Below are positions 1-11,458 of a DNA stretch of 64,000 nucleotides, in pieces. A program made the translations under genes and the position numbers. Position 1 is the stretch's first letter, and each line of letters opens with the position of its first letter. The stretch comes from Oreohelix idahoensis (Eukaryota > Mollusca > Gastropoda > Stylommatophora > Oreohelicidae), in assembly GCA_024509875.1 (NCBI GenBank), contig JAMPIV010009913.1:404001-468000 (forward strand), written 5' to 3'. Under the pieces are notes generated by a model. The model saw nothing but the letters and a program-made list of their open reading frames with translations, ran no database searches and was not told where the DNA came from.

Positions 1-655
1 ACAGCTGAGAGATCAAGTAGCTCAGACTCTTTGGTGAAGGTATGATTTGACGAGACAATTTATTAACAATGACGACGTTCAACATCGTGGGCATAATATA
101 CAGCATAATTTCATCAAGAGGTCATCAGACAAACATAAGTACATCAATAAGGCATAGCATCAATGTCAAAACTTGACTGACCTCACTGGCCGCCGTCGTA
201 TCAAGTACGGCAGGAATTCTGCAGTAGGTAGTTCTTGAATTCGTAGTCTTCATTACCAAGCTTTAAATAATATGAAGATTGTTTCTTCCCCGAAGATATA
301 GCACAAAAGCTCAGCCAGAAATCTGGGCACACTAGCGGCAAGCTATGATAACGCCTGTCGAAGCCCTACCAGATTCTGCCAAGAATAAATACGGTATCAT
401 ACAAGATACATCGATGAGCTGGGTTTGGCTAATATGAATATACCGTGCAAGGAGATATTATATATTAAAATCATAGAGTCTTCCCACAACTTATGAACTA
501 AGACTCAGAACACTCTTGGCTGAAGATGTCTGCCTTCGTCAACAGACGATAGTGATCTCCCTACCGCGTAAGCGTTGTTTGGCAACAATCACCCCAATCG
601 CACCAAGTTGCGCTCTTTAGTGCAAAATTGGTACGTAATTAATTAATCTTACATT
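1..655. other. No recognisable feature
   Basis: Mixed-composition sequence. I see no long open frame, tandem repeat or recognisable repeat family here. It ends at the target-site duplication of the SINE at 670-880. Confidence 0.5.
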
Positions 656-669
656 ACTTACTCAGATGC

Positions 670-880
670 CCAATGGGCTGATCACCCGTTGGCTTGTCAC
701 ACCGATTACGGAAACAGCGGCAGATGGATCTATTTGTTGTTGCCCTAAAGACGCCGCTAGGCGTGATGGGAAACTACAACAGAGAAAATCAATCTGCTGT
801 TGCCCTTAAGACGCCACAAGGCGTGATGGCCTCTGACTGCTTGGTCGGTCTTTGGCTAAGGACGGAAGAAGAAGAAGAAG
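670..880 (+). mobile_element. SINE, full-length 211 bp copy 1, (GAA)n tail
   Basis: The element is bounded by a perfect 14-bp target-site duplication, ACTTACTCAGATGC, at 656-669 and 881-894. It starts CCAATGGGCTGATCACCCG and ends in a GAA repeat. A second copy at 40,909-41,119 has exactly the same length and its own duplication. The body holds two tandem versions of a module containing GACGCC, then AGGCGTGATGG. The last ~60 bp (GACTGCTT through GGTCGG to GGCTAAGGA) match the 3' ends of the RTE family 3 LINEs at 8,047-11,450 and 34,993-39,936, so the SINE probably borrows that LINE's machinery. I see no clear tRNA A/B boxes in its head. The 77-codon open frame across it is incidental. Confidence 0.85.
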
Positions 881-979
881 ACTTACTCAGATGCATAAAT
901 ACGGGGCATCTATCACAGTTAGAATGACATCTAGAACTGTTAAGTCTTGCACCCTTAACTCCCAGGCGAAAAAACGGAC

Positions 980-2683
980 TTAACAGTTGGGTTGTTTATC
1001 TTCTCCCAGAAGCTCTCCATTTATCTTCATGACACCAGCTATTTGTTTTGGATAAAGAGCTAAGAGCGTAGTGCTGCTCCTATCTGTATTGATGCTGTCA
1101 CACCATCTATTTGTCCATGAGGTTAAGGTATCTATAACTCTTTGTAGCAGTTTGGTGGCCACCATTGCATGCTCATCTGTGCACCATATTACCAGGTCAT
1201 CAGCTTACATTGCCACTTTCATTCCATGTGGTAGTTCGGCAACCAGAACGTTGATGATGAATAGGAAAAGTGTAGGGGACAGAACCACTCCCCGAGGGAC
1301 ACCATGACGCGGTAGAATGTTCTTACTCTTGATGCCATCTAGTTGTACTCGGGCTCTTCTGTTATGCAAGTATGCTTCCATTCATTTGTAAATCCTACCA
1401 TTCACTCTGCAATTCTCAGTTTCTTCAAAAGGCATTCGTTCCAAACCTTGTCAAATGCTTTCCTTAGATCTATCCATGCTGTTAGTACCAGTTTCTTATC
1501 TTGGAATGCATCTTCAATGTCTTGGGAAAGGTAAGTTGCCCGATCTTCGGTAGAGTAACACTGCCTAAAGCCCGCCTGCTGTGGTACAAGAAGGTTTTCA
1601 CTCTCACGGTACCACTGCAGCATGAGGTTGATGATTCGTTCCATTGTTTTGCAGAGACTCTGGCGTATACTTGTAAGGCTGATTGGTCTGTAGCTGGAGG
1701 CCGTGGATCTGGCTTTCCCTGGTTTTGGGAGTGGTATCATGATTGCTTCCCTCCATGTCTGTGGAACTCTGCCTATGTTCCAACAGATATTGAAGATCTG
1801 CAGCAGCTTTGTTTTTTGGTGCGGTTCCCAAGTTCTTAATCATCTCATTGCACAGTCCATCAACTCCTGGCGACTTTCTCATTTTCAATTTTTATACTTC
1901 AAGCTTCAATTCTCTGAGTGTGATTGGCGCCTCCATAACTTCAGGTATGGTTCCATTACGTTCTGCGTTTTGTCGTTTCTCACGAATCTCTTGTTGCTTC
2001 TCTGGGCTAAATTCGATGTTGTTGTCTTTAGTAACGGTATCTGCAAAGTGATCAGCTGCCTGTTTTCCTGTGAGAATGTTTCCATCTTTATACAGTGCAA
2101 TCTTTGAGTTTCTTACTGTATCCTCATCGTTAAGTTGTTTTACCAGTTTCCTTGTATCTCTTTCAAAGTTCAAGGACTCTGTTTTCTCCTTCCAGCTTAT
2201 CCGCCTGACCTGCAACTTGGCCGTTTGAAATTTGTCCTTAGCATGTTGGTAGTTATTGTGATGTTCTTGGCATGGGCTGGTCTCTGCCTGCTTTCGAGAT
2301 GTGTGCACGTCGTTGTGTAGTTGCTCTAGTTCACTATTTCAATATGGTTTGGAGTGCTTACGAGCCCGTCTAGGTATTGTTTCACGAGCAGACAGTAGTA
2401 TGTATCTGCTGAATTCATCGACTTTTTTTTATTGATATCTGTCTACAGTCAGATATCTAGCCAGTATACTGGTACGATGCTGGTACATTGTCCAATCTGC
2501 CTTTTTGTAGTTCCACCTAGAGAGAGAGCTGCTCTCCTTGACAAGTTCATTTTTCACAATTATGAAGACTGGCCGGTGGTCGCGGCCTCCAAGTTGTTTC
2601 CCAACAACGCGTGTGATGTTCCACTCCAGGCCTGGTAAGTGGAATGCCAGGTCTGGTGTAGAGGTGGTGTGCCATGATCTCGA
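980..2683 (-). pseudogene. I/Jockey-like LINE ORF2 fragment (end of EN, then RT)
   Basis: Read on the minus strand from 2,683, the order is the end of an APE-type endonuclease (TPDLAFH then GGRDHRP near 2,560-2,650), a lysine/arginine-rich linker, and reverse transcriptase. The RT shows KSPGVDG, SYRPISLTS, QAGFRQ, IDLRKAFDKVW, GVPRGVVLSPTLF and YADDLV (near 1,200) blocks, and runs to about 980. Several frameshifts and stops separate the blocks, so it is dead. The best family match is the I/Jockey superclade, the same as the pieces at 8,785-9,165, 12,490-13,560 and 14,095-15,060. Its 5' part is missing at the junction with the RTE at 2,684. RNase H and 3' UTR are not visible to the left. Confidence 0.8.
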
Positions 2684-3606
2684 GTAGAATCGTTCCCCTT
2701 CTACCGTGAGGTGTATAGATTTGGAAGAGAGAGCGCCAGACTATCCTATCGGCTGTCTTCCTCCTGGCCTGGTTCCATTCTAGTCCTCGGTCCTTCAAAG
2801 ATTGTCTAATGTTGTCCTCCCAGCGGACTCTGGGTCGTCCTGGGGGTCTGGATCCCTGTCTCTTTGTTTCCCATCCTTTCGTGGTAGCCGATCTTCTCCC
2901 ATTCTGCAGAAATGGCCAAACCATCTTAGTTGGGACTGTTCTACTTGGGTCTGCAGGGGGTGGCATTTTAGGCCTTGACGTATTTTCTGGTTGCGGACCA
3001 TGTTTCTTCTTGTTACTTCAACCACCTTCCTCAGATACCTCATTTCTGAGGTTTGGATCTAGCTTTTGTGAGTTGCGTTCATTGCCCATGACTAGCATCC
3101 ATATGTCAAGACTGGGAAATAGGTGGAGCGGTATACAGCCATCTTTGTTTTCTTACCAACCTCTCTCTTGCTAAGGAACCATCGATTTATGGCCTGAAAA
3201 AGCGAGACAAAGATCCATCCCTTAATACTATCTTTTTTATTTTTGGCCACAATGCAACCCACACCCCCTTTAGCTCTTTCAGATGTGGGTACACCACTGT
3301 AGAGCAGCGTGTTGCCATCGAGATCCATGACTCCTTGTCCTTTTTTCTTTGTTTCCGTTATAACCAGGATTTCTAGTTTTGCTTTCCTCATCTCTTCCAC
3401 CAGCTCCTCTTCTTTCCCATTTACACTTCTTGTGTTCCAAGTTCCATATGTCGTAGTCCGTTGTCCGTTCCAGTTCGTCGACTTTAAAATCAGTCCGGTT
3501 TTCTCTCTTACGTTTCGCATAATTAGGTTTTAAGACAAATAGGTGATTGGCCTGTTGTGCCTTTGCATGGTGGAGGTGCTGCCTCCTTACGGCCTCCATG
3601 CAGGCC

Positions 3607-4338
3607 GTATAAACATTTATAGCATATAAGGAAGGGAAACCCGAGGCCTGTAAACAGTAAATAAATATTAGACAAACATAAAGTTATGTTTTCATGCACT
3701 CCTAAGAAATAAAGAAGTAGAATTCTAGACAACAGACAAACAAGAGACGTGAGTGGCTTACCCAGGATAAATGTGTAACATTACAAATAACAAATTCTGG
3801 GTAAGCCACTCACGTCTGTTGTTTTTCTGTTGTCTAGTGTTCTACTTCTTTATTTCTTACGAGTGCCTGAAAACATACCTTTATGTTTGTCTACTATTTA
3901 TTTACTGTTTACAGGCCTCTGGTTTCCCTTCCTTATATGTTATAAAAGTTTATACAATACCAGAAACCTACCCTCTGTTCTATACTACTGTTCTTAAGTC
4001 TTCTATCATTTACTAGACACAGTATCAAGGTCTTTGTCTTGTGTGGACTGACATATAATAGGGGAACGACAGAAGTGATTGCGTCATTAATAAGGCTAAG
4101 CTGCCAATTGTAAACTTCCGGTGTTGTCTTGTGTTTCGCATTAATGACCGGTCAGTAAAGCATCTTTTTTGGGGATGCCTGGCTGGCCGGGAGGATAGTG
4201 TGATTCGCTTGTATAGCTAGGCGGTGTTGTCATCCTGGGTAAGCCACTCACGTCTGTTGTTTTTCCGTTGTCTAGTATTCTACTTCTTTATTTCTTACGA
4301 GTGCCTGAAAACATACCTTTATGTTTGTCTACTATTTA
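3607..4338. mobile_element. Composite insert with inverted and direct copies of one repeat
   Basis: A perfect 12-bp duplication, TCCATGCAGGCC, flanks it at 3,595-3,606 and 4,339-4,350, and the host RTE leader resumes after it. Inside, the same ~150-bp sequence occurs inverted (about 3,610-3,766), direct (about 3,791-3,957) and direct again, shorter, at the right end (4,237-4,338). The right copy is preceded by a tRNA-like head (GGCTGGCCGGGAGGATAGTG at 4,180-4,199). A related copy with a clear B box lies at 28,905-29,150, so this looks like a SINE family plus an inverted extension. Direct terminal repeats with an inverted 5' extension also resemble Penelope-type pseudo-LTRs. Confidence 0.65.
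3610..3957. repeat. Large inverted repeat (hairpin), ~150-bp arms
   Basis: The left arm (about 3,610-3,766) is the reverse complement of the right arm (about 3,791-3,957), with small differences. The loop is about 25 bp and contains GTAACATTACAAATAACAAA. The same 20 bp occur inverted near 5,410-5,435. Confidence 0.75.
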
Positions 4339-4397
4339 TCCATGCAGGCCGCCCTCCTCTTTTTTCAGCCAGGCTTGGGACCGGCCTTGGCGGAGTT

Positions 4398-5690
4398 CCA
4401 TGTGAAGTTTAATGTGTGAAACTCGCTATTGGATGTCAAAGACATTTGAGGCTGGCAACCTCAGTATCTAGAATGATGATTCATGAACCACCACTGCACG
4501 GGCTAATGATTGCTTTATGTATAGTTTCGTAAAGAGAACTAAAAGTATAAAGTAGTTCCAGGTTTCGTAGGGAGCAGGGAAGGAATAATGAAAGAAATGA
4601 TGTACATTCTAAGTATAATACTTACAGTTTCAAAGCAGTCTCAATGTCCCTATAAACATATTCACTTTAAAATTAATGTAAGTTTTCAAGCTTTAAAGCA
4701 GTGTAAATGTCTATGTGAAAATCTTCATTTTAAATTAATAGAAGTTTCAAACATTTCAACAAGTGTAAAAATAAAGGTAAAATACATGAATTTATATTGT
4801 GAACATTTTTCAAACAGTGGAGATGCAAATGTAAAACATATTATATCTGTACGTATAACGTTTTCTTTTAAATGTAATGTAATGTAAAGCTAAAACTATT
4901 CAGTTTAAATGTAAAGGAAGTATTATCCCGAGGGATTAAATTTAATTCTCATCGAGTGTAAATTCTGACACAGGATGGTAGAATAGATGAGGGGGCATAT
5001 AGCTATGTCGGAGAACGCCATACTCAGAAGAGCGTTTCGTTTCTATTTCTATTACCAGTTATTGGTGGTACCAGCAGAAAGTACTATCTCTGGAACCAAG
5101 TGAAGGTAGAAGTGGACTGATGTTTTGCGAGACGCCATCATAAGAGGGTCTTATAGACAGACGCAGAACCAACTTGGCCATTGCTCTTTGACGTTCTTGG
5201 AATGTGCGACGCCTGAACTTTGACCAGAGACGAGCCAAGTAGAGTGAAAGGAACTGACCCAGCGAGAGAAGAAACTGCTATTGGCAGCTAAGTGAAAATA
5301 TCCGCTGCCAAGAGTGACCTCCTTTATTCAGTTAAATCCCACCCAAGTGATGAAATCCTTTTCATAAATATTCAAATTATTTTCCAACTGTTAAAACTTA
5401 AGGTGATTATTAAATTTTGTTATTTGTAATGTTACAAATTTAACTTCGATTCAATTATTTTGAATGTACTACATGTTTGTCTCAGTCAAAGTTACTAAAC
5501 ACACACTCTAAACAGGGCTATATATAGTAATAATAATTCCACTGATTAACTCAGGGTTGGGGGCGTCACGAGCTAGAATAACCATTGCATAAATTCTTCA
5601 TAAAAGTACGGCAGATTACAGAATGAACGTGCTCAGCGACAGCCGGCATTGTTTTCGCTTATCTGAATATCTTGTGAAGACTCTCATGTG
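4398..5690. other. No gene; AT-rich with weak internal repeats at 4,590-4,890
   Basis: Between 4,600 and 4,890 a degenerate unit of about 65-70 bp (core resembling AAAGCAGTGTAAATGTCTAT then TTCATTTTAAATTAAT) recurs three to four times. This keeps a 99-codon open frame that I regard as incidental. I recognise nothing from 4,890 to 5,690. Confidence 0.45.
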
Positions 5691-7175
5691 ATAGAAGCTT
5701 TACTACTCTTCTATCTACATTTCTGCCAAGAGCAATCTTGTGTAAAGATAGACTCCATTGAAGTCTACAATAGATACTCTTGAGTTTTGGCCACTGGTGA
5801 ACCACTACTGCACAGAAGGGAAGGCAATACCGTCACAGTCCATAAGGCTGTGGTGGTCTAGCCATTGAAATGAACAGCTACTGGTGTGGGTTTCTCTCGG
5901 GAGATGCTATAGAAGTGCTTTCAGAATCTGCCCCAAGTCACTGACCTGTTTGGTCAATATATGTTTTACTGCAACATTTGCATATTATGGTAGTACTTGT
6001 CGTTTTGTCATAGACAAAGGAGGCGGAGAAGCAGGAAAAATATTAGGGAGTCACGACAAGCATGGTGATGGAAAGAAGTATACGAAAGGTAGCTGTTGGC
6101 ATCTGTAGGCTTGTAGTACACTGGGATATCGAGACAAGGGGGCGAAATGGTAACATGAATATCAAGAAAGTTAACACAACCAGTGGAGATGAGGGAGCCA
6201 GAACTGATGGTAGGATGGAAGTGGTTAACACAATCTATAAAGCAAGCTAAGCCAGCTTCATACATTTTAGTGAAGCACATGTTATCATCGATATTTAAGC
6301 GATACATAATGTGGAACAGACTGTTGCCAATTATGGTGCTCTAAATTGCCCATGAAAAGTCAGGTATAGCTGGAACCCATCTTAGTACCCGTAGCAATAC
6401 CACTGATTTGGTTGAAGAACACCGTTAAATTCGAAAGATTTCATGTTCAAGAACCAGTTCTGCAAGACGGAGAAAAGTGTATGTGGCATTGAAGGGATAC
6501 GTGCGCTGATCGAGAAAGAACCAAAAAGCACGTAGTCCATCGCAGTGGAGAATGGAGGTTTACAAAGAAAACATGTCTAGTAAAAAGAGAAGATAGATAC
6601 GGTCCGCGAGAATCGGACAGGAGAAGGTTACGAGGGCATGCTTCGCGTTCTTTAAGGAGGGAAGGTTCTCAACGAGAGGCTGGGAAATGTATTACGGTAA
6701 GTTGGAGATGTGTTGAGTGGGCCAAACACAAGCCGAGTCAATGAGTCTGCCAGGATTGTCAGAGTTATGGATTTTAAGAAGCATGTAGCATACAGGCGTA
6801 CCCAAAGCACTTTCGTGAATCCAAGGATGAGATGCGCTGGAGGGTAGAGACTTACTGGTTATCAAATGTCAGATGGTGTTGTATACATGACGATTGTTAG
6901 AGACCATGGCATTATTAGTGTGAGGTCTGTAACAAGAACATAGGTCAGCTGATTAATCCTTTCTCGCAGGTTCAGGTCCTTGCACCAGACAACAATGGCT
7001 CCTCATATATCAGCAGGCTTGGTGACGATGTACTTCTATGGCAGAGTAGGGAGAAAGCACGGGACTCTGCAGATGAGCGTTTGGAATAATGCAGTCTCCT
7101 AGGGCAGACCTGTTGAATATCGTGGAGAGTGTTCTGGATGTACAGGTTAATGGTGTGATAAGCCCGGGATTGCAT
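5690..7175 (-). pseudogene. Penelope-like element remnant: RT plus GIY-YIG endonuclease
   Basis: Minus-strand translation from 7,175 gives Penelope-type RT blocks with frameshifts: KIHNSDNPGRLIDSACVWPT (about 6,700-6,760), ISGIATGTKMGSSY (about 6,370-6,410), and HFHPTISS, VNFLDIHVTI, YYKPTDANSYLSYTSFH (about 6,060-6,220). Downstream near 5,900-5,990 is CKCCSKTYIDQTGQ-LG, which resembles the GIY-YIG nuclease that follows RT in EN-containing Penelope elements. The order RT then GIY-YIG fits that class. Many stops show it is inactive. Ends and pseudo-LTRs are not identified. Confidence 0.7.
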
Positions 7176-7279
7176 TACTTACACACGTGATAAATATATA
7201 TCAATAGTAAACAAGTATGTTTAATGTATAATTTTATATGATGAATTACGACCAACAGCGGAAAGTACAGATTTTAGAT

Positions 7280-8038
7280 TCAAAATGTTCCCTCCTAACT
7301 GACAAGACACAGACAATGATCACGGACAAAATGTTCCGTCCTAGCTGACAAGACACAGACAATGATCACGGACAAAATGTTCAGTCTTAGCTGACAAGAC
7401 ACAGACACTTGTCACAGACAAAATGTTTTGTCCGAGCTTACAAGACAAATTTTCTGATCACAGACAAAATGTTCTGTCCCAGCTAACAAGACATAAGACG
7501 CTTGTTACAGACAAAATGTTCTGTCACAGCTAACAAGACAGAAGACGCTTGTCACAGACAAAATGTTCTGTCCCAGCTAATAAGACATAAGACGCTTGTC
7601 AAAGACAAAATGTTCTGTCCGAGCTTACAAGACAAATTCACTGATCACAGACATAATGTTCTGTCCCAGCTAACAAAACATAAGATGCTTGTCACAGACA
7701 AAATGTTCTGTCCGAGCTAATAAGACATAAGACGCTTGTCACAGACAAAAAGTTCCGTCCGAGCTAACAAGACATCTGACAATGATCACAGACAAGACAA
7801 AATGTTTCGTCCGGGCTTACGAAACATAAGTCACAGGTCACAGACAAAATATTCCATCCACGCTAACAAGACTATGAAACTAATCAGAGACAAAATGTTC
7901 TGTCCGAGCTGACAAGACATAGACACTGATTACAGACCAAATGTTCCGTCCCAGCTAATAAGATATAAGGCAATGATCACAGACAAAATGTTCCTTCCTG
8001 ACAACACACAGGTCACAGACAAAATGTTATGTCCGAGA
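7280..8038. repeat. Tandem array, ~46-47 bp unit, about 16 copies
   Basis: The unit contains GACAAAATGTTCYGTCC, AGCTRACAAGACA and GAYGCTTGTCACA or AATGATCACA. Units start at about 7,324, 7,370, 7,416, 7,462 and 7,509, and repeat to about 8,038 with 5-15% divergence. A 72-codon open frame inside it is a by-product of the repeat. The family 3 LINE is inserted at its right edge. Confidence 0.9.
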
Positions 8039-8784
8039 TGACACATCTTCTTCTTCTTTGACCATTAGCCGCCGACCGTCAAAGCACTCAGTGGCCATCA
8101 CGCCTGGTGGCGTCTTGTAGGGCAACAACAAATTGATTCCACTTTGCTCGGTCGGTGGCCATCCTTCGTACAGTGTTTCGACTCTGGTTCATTCTTTGCA
8201 TCTCAGCCTCCACAGTCCTCCGCCAAGTTGTGTTTGGTCTGCCTTTCTTTCGTTTTCCTTCAGGGTTCCATAGCATAGCTGTTCTTGTGATGGCATCGGG
8301 ATCTCTTTTGCGGACATGGCTAACTCAGCTCCAGCGTCTGCCAGCTATGATGGTGTGCATGTCCTCTTGCTTGCTCCGAGTAAGCAGATCTTGGTTGGTG
8401 ATGGTATTCGGCCAAAAGATTCGGTGAATTTTTCCTTGGCATGTTGTGTGAAAAGAGGACAATTTCGACATTTCCTTCTCTGTAACTCTCCAGCATTCCG
8501 CACCACAGAGAAGCACAGAAAGCATACAGCTCTGATATAATCTTAATTTTGTGCTCCTGCTGTACTGAGAGGACTTCCAGATGTTGTTTAGGCTAAAAAA
8601 GACTGTTCTTGCTTTGTTCATTCTGTTGCTGATGTCTTTGCCTGCTGCGCCATCTGGTGTTACTATGCATCAAAGGTATGGGAAGGCGTCAGTCTGTTCC
8701 AGTTGCTGATTCCTTACTGATATGGGCTCAGGGTTGCTCACATTGAGCGTCATGACCTCTGACTTCTTTAGATTGAGTAAACTC

Positions 8785-9165
8785 CATTATTAAAATCCCA
8801 GATGACTCTGTTAATGTCTCTGTCTAGTACCATTAAATATCTTTTGTAAGCAGATTTTGCTCTGTGTTGATAAATGTGACCAATTTGCTTTTTTATAATT
8901 CCATCTTGGCTGACTTGGACTTGTATTATTGTTCTATTAATTTTTGATGGAATACAGGACGATGATCACTTCCACCGAGTTGTTCTCCTATTTCCCTATT
9001 CCACTAATCCCAGCCAAAATCAGGTGTGCAGAATGCCAGGTGTGGAGGAGAGGTGCTATGCCATCTTCGGGAGTAAAAGGTTGGAGGATCATTAGGGTTG
9101 TTTAGAAGGTTAGGTTATAATGTCGTCTTGGCCCCCCAGTTTTTCTATCTTCTTCGCCCCTTCTA
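8785..9165 (-). mobile_element. I-like LINE fragment (EN end) inside the RTE
   Basis: Family 3 protein reads through 9,168 (QQVGFEH) and resumes below about 8,785 (KSEVMTLNVSNPEPISVRNQ). The ~380 bp between encode, on the minus strand, the end of an I/Jockey-type endonuclease and linker (PEDGIAPLLHT, GISGIG, QPRWNYKKANW). The same QPRWNYKKA-type block is seen at 2,480-2,560. I could not define a duplication. Confidence 0.6.
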
Positions 9166-9167
9166 AA

Positions 9168-10169
9168 TCAATGTTCAAAGCCCACTTGCTGGCTATACTT
9201 ATTAAGTCTATCCGTTTTTTCCTGGATGTGTTGATGTGAATGTGCTAGTAGTGCAATGTCATCTGCATGTTCCAGATCTTCTAATGTAGAAAATGTAGTC
9301 CATCTTATTCCTCTTGGACTGCCCTCTGTTGTCTGGCGCATCACCCAGTCTGTGACTGTTAAAAATAGAATGGTTGATAAGTGGCATCCCTGTCGTTTTT
9401 CTGGCTTCACCTCAGAGGTTAGGTTGCTCTGCAAAACGCTACACGTAAAGTTGGCATAGAGGCTTTTTATGATTGACACTATGCAGCTTGAAATTCCATA
9501 AGCCCTCAGTATTTTCAGTAAATTGTCCCTTTGTATACTGTCAAAAGCCTTTTCGAAATTGACGAAATTAATGTACAGCTGTCTTTGCCATTCTGAGCAC
9601 TGCTCCATAATGTTCATGAGGGTAAATATATGATCTACACATCTTCTGTTCTTTCTACATCCTGCTTGTTCTTTCCTCAATTTGTGGTCTACTTCCTTTG
9701 AAATTCTCTGTATAATTATCCTGCCTAGTATTTTGCTGGGAACTAAGAGAAGAGTGATTCCTCTCCAATTATTGCAGTCTGCAAGATCCCCCTTCTTGGG
9801 CAATTTGACAATTTTTCCTTTATTCCACTCCGCTGGTGTTGTCCCTGTTTTCCAGACTTGTGCAAATAGTGGTTCTAATAGTTCTGCTGCTAGCTCAGGG
9901 TCTGTCTTAAATAGCCCTGCATTTAAATTATCATGGCCAGGAGCTTTTCCATTCTTTAACCCTTTGATTGCTGTGATGATTTCTTCTTTTCGTGGAATGT
10001 CTGTATTAACATCTAGATCGTTTTCAGCCTTAGGAGCATTCAGTTGTGTCTCTGGTGGTTCCTTGTTCAAAGTTTTTTTCTGAAATGCTCTGCCCATCTT
10101 GTTTCCTGTCCCTCTGCTGTCGTGATTGTTATTCAGTCTTGCTTCTTCCTTTCCTGGAATTCCAAGCAT
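9168..10169 (-). pseudogene. Reverse transcriptase domain of RTE family 3
   Basis: A 333-codon open stretch covers RT motifs 0-5: residues ~75-85 PGHDNLNAGL, ~120-140 KLPKKGDLADCNNWRGITLL, ~205 NFEKAFDSI (catalytic Asp of motif A), ~265 KRQGCHLSTILF (motif B region, changed from the usual QGCxLSPxLF), and ~300 HADDIALL (the catalytic DD pair of YADD, with H for Y). It would synthesise cDNA at a nicked target, with its EN partner encoded upstream. The frame ends where the I-like fragment intrudes and lacks a proper upstream connection to EN, so the copy is inactive. Confidence 0.85.
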
Positions 10170-11458
10170 GATTTGCTGCTGTCCTTATATATTGTTGAAA
10201 TTCTGGTCTATATCATCACTCAATGACTTTTGGCAAATTGATAACGCTTCTTTATATTAGCCTCAAAAGCTTTTCTGGTAAAGGAGACCTTCAATTTGCT
10301 GATGTCAAACCTTTTCTGTGTAGTTACAGTTGGTCCAGCCCTTCTTAGTTTCACTTTCAGTTTTGCTACTACTAAATGGTGATCACTTCCCACATCTGCA
10401 CCCCTTCTAACCTTCACATCTTGTAATGCATGTCTCCATCTACCATTAATCAAGATGTGGTCTATCTGGTTTCTGTCCCGACCATTTGGTGATTCCCATG
10501 TTAATTTGTGAATTTCTTTGTGTGGGAAAAGTGTTCCTCCAATGACCAAGTTGTTAATGCTACAGAAACTTATTAATTTATCCCCATTTTCGTTTGCTGT
10601 TCCTCTGCGGCATTTCCCCATTTCTCTTTTATTATAAGTATTGTGTGTTCCAACTTTCGCATTGAGGTCTCCCATTACTACGATAAGATCATATCTAGGT
10701 GTGTCTTCCATTTCTTTCTTTTGTTGTTGATAGAATTCATCCTTGACCTCTTCATCGCTGTCATTCGTTGGTGCGTAGCGTTGTATTATTGTTGTGTTGG
10801 TGAATCTCCTTCTCAATCTTATTCTTATCAGTCTGTTGTTGGTGGGTTTTCATTCCAGTAATGTCCTTTCTATTCCTTTCTGTAGAATAATGGCTACACC
10901 TTCATTGTGCTGTCCATCCTCTCTGCCAGAGTAAAGTACTGTTTCTCCTGTTGCTGTTTTAACTTTTCCTGCCCCTGTCCATCTGCTTTTGCTTATCCCT
11001 AGAATATGTAATCTATAGTTTCTCATTTCTGCTGTGACCTGTTTTAGTTTACCCGTCTCATTCATTGTCCTGCCATTCCAAAAAACCTAGTCTTCTTTCG
11101 TGTTTTGCCGTCAGGACGTCCGTTTTCGTGTCAGTGGCTTCCTTCCGGCTATCACCACTGTCAGTCATATGAGCCTCAGATTCCGGATGTCCATCCTGCA
11201 GCAAATTTTGTTCATTTGATGTCGTTTCCGTAACTTCACTTCATTTTACATAGACAGGGATGTCAGCCCTATGCTAAAACCCTGAATTTGGAGGACCAGG
11301 GTGTCTGGTTTAGTCTGAACCCTGCCCGCGCAAACCTGTCCAGCTTGGTAGAACCTTCCAGGAGTAAAACTTCGGCTGGCATAGCTCTGGGGGTAATCAG
11401 GGTACAAAGCCGCCATATCTTGACAAGGTATTGAAACCAGTGATGGCAGCTGACACAT

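Larger units (their letters stand above)
2684..4397 (-). mobile_element. RTE LINE family 1, internally deleted, split by an insert
   Basis: The 3' end (2,684-3,180) encodes the C-terminal region seen in all family 1 copies (HPLQTQVEQSQLRWFGH, GRPRVRWEDNIRQS). It joins directly to the N-terminal endonuclease part (GTWNTRSVNGKEEELVEEM, LLYSGVPTSERAKGGVGC) at about 3,180-3,230. Most of EN and all RT catalytic blocks are therefore missing. Both ends are present: the 5' leader (GCAGGCC to GGCGGAGTTCC) continues at 4,339-4,397 beyond a 732-bp insert at 3,607-4,338. The product is a short non-autonomous-looking derivative with both RTE ends. The TAAG tail seen in other copies is eroded here (TAGAATCG instead of TTAGTCG). 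Confidence 0.8.
8047..11450 (-). mobile_element. RTE LINE family 3, near full-length, inactive
   Basis: An 8-bp duplication, TGACACAT, lies at 8,039-8,046 and 11,451-11,458. On the minus strand there is a 5' leader (11,450 to ~11,090), then APE-type endonuclease: MNETGKLKQVTAEMRNYRLHI region at 11,065-10,850 and VVMGDLNAKVGTHN, NQIDHILIN, GSDHHLVVAK at 10,816-10,220. RT at 10,169-9,168 shows PGHDNLNAGLFK, LPKKGDLADCNNWRGITLL, EQAGCRKNRR, NFEKAFDSI and HADDIALL. The C-terminal part and the (GAA)n tail follow. Stops and frameshifts separate EN and RT. An I-like fragment at 8,785-9,165 interrupts the RT C-terminal region. The endonuclease half resembles proteins often mislabelled craniofacial development protein 2. 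Confidence 0.88.

Noticed and set aside
4588..4887. 99-codon open frame, possible small gene
   Set aside because: Covers a degenerate AT-rich tandem repeat, with Lys/Ile/Asn bias and no recognisable domain.
7502..7720. 72-codon repeated Cys-containing peptide
   Set aside because: Lies wholly inside the ~46-bp tandem array; other units are frameshifted.
7280..8038. CRISPR-like array
   Set aside because: Units are contiguous and diverged with no unique spacers; a eukaryotic tandem repeat.
10220..11065. Host gene similar to craniofacial development protein 2
   Set aside because: The match is the APE-type endonuclease of the RTE LINE, in line with RT downstream and target duplications.
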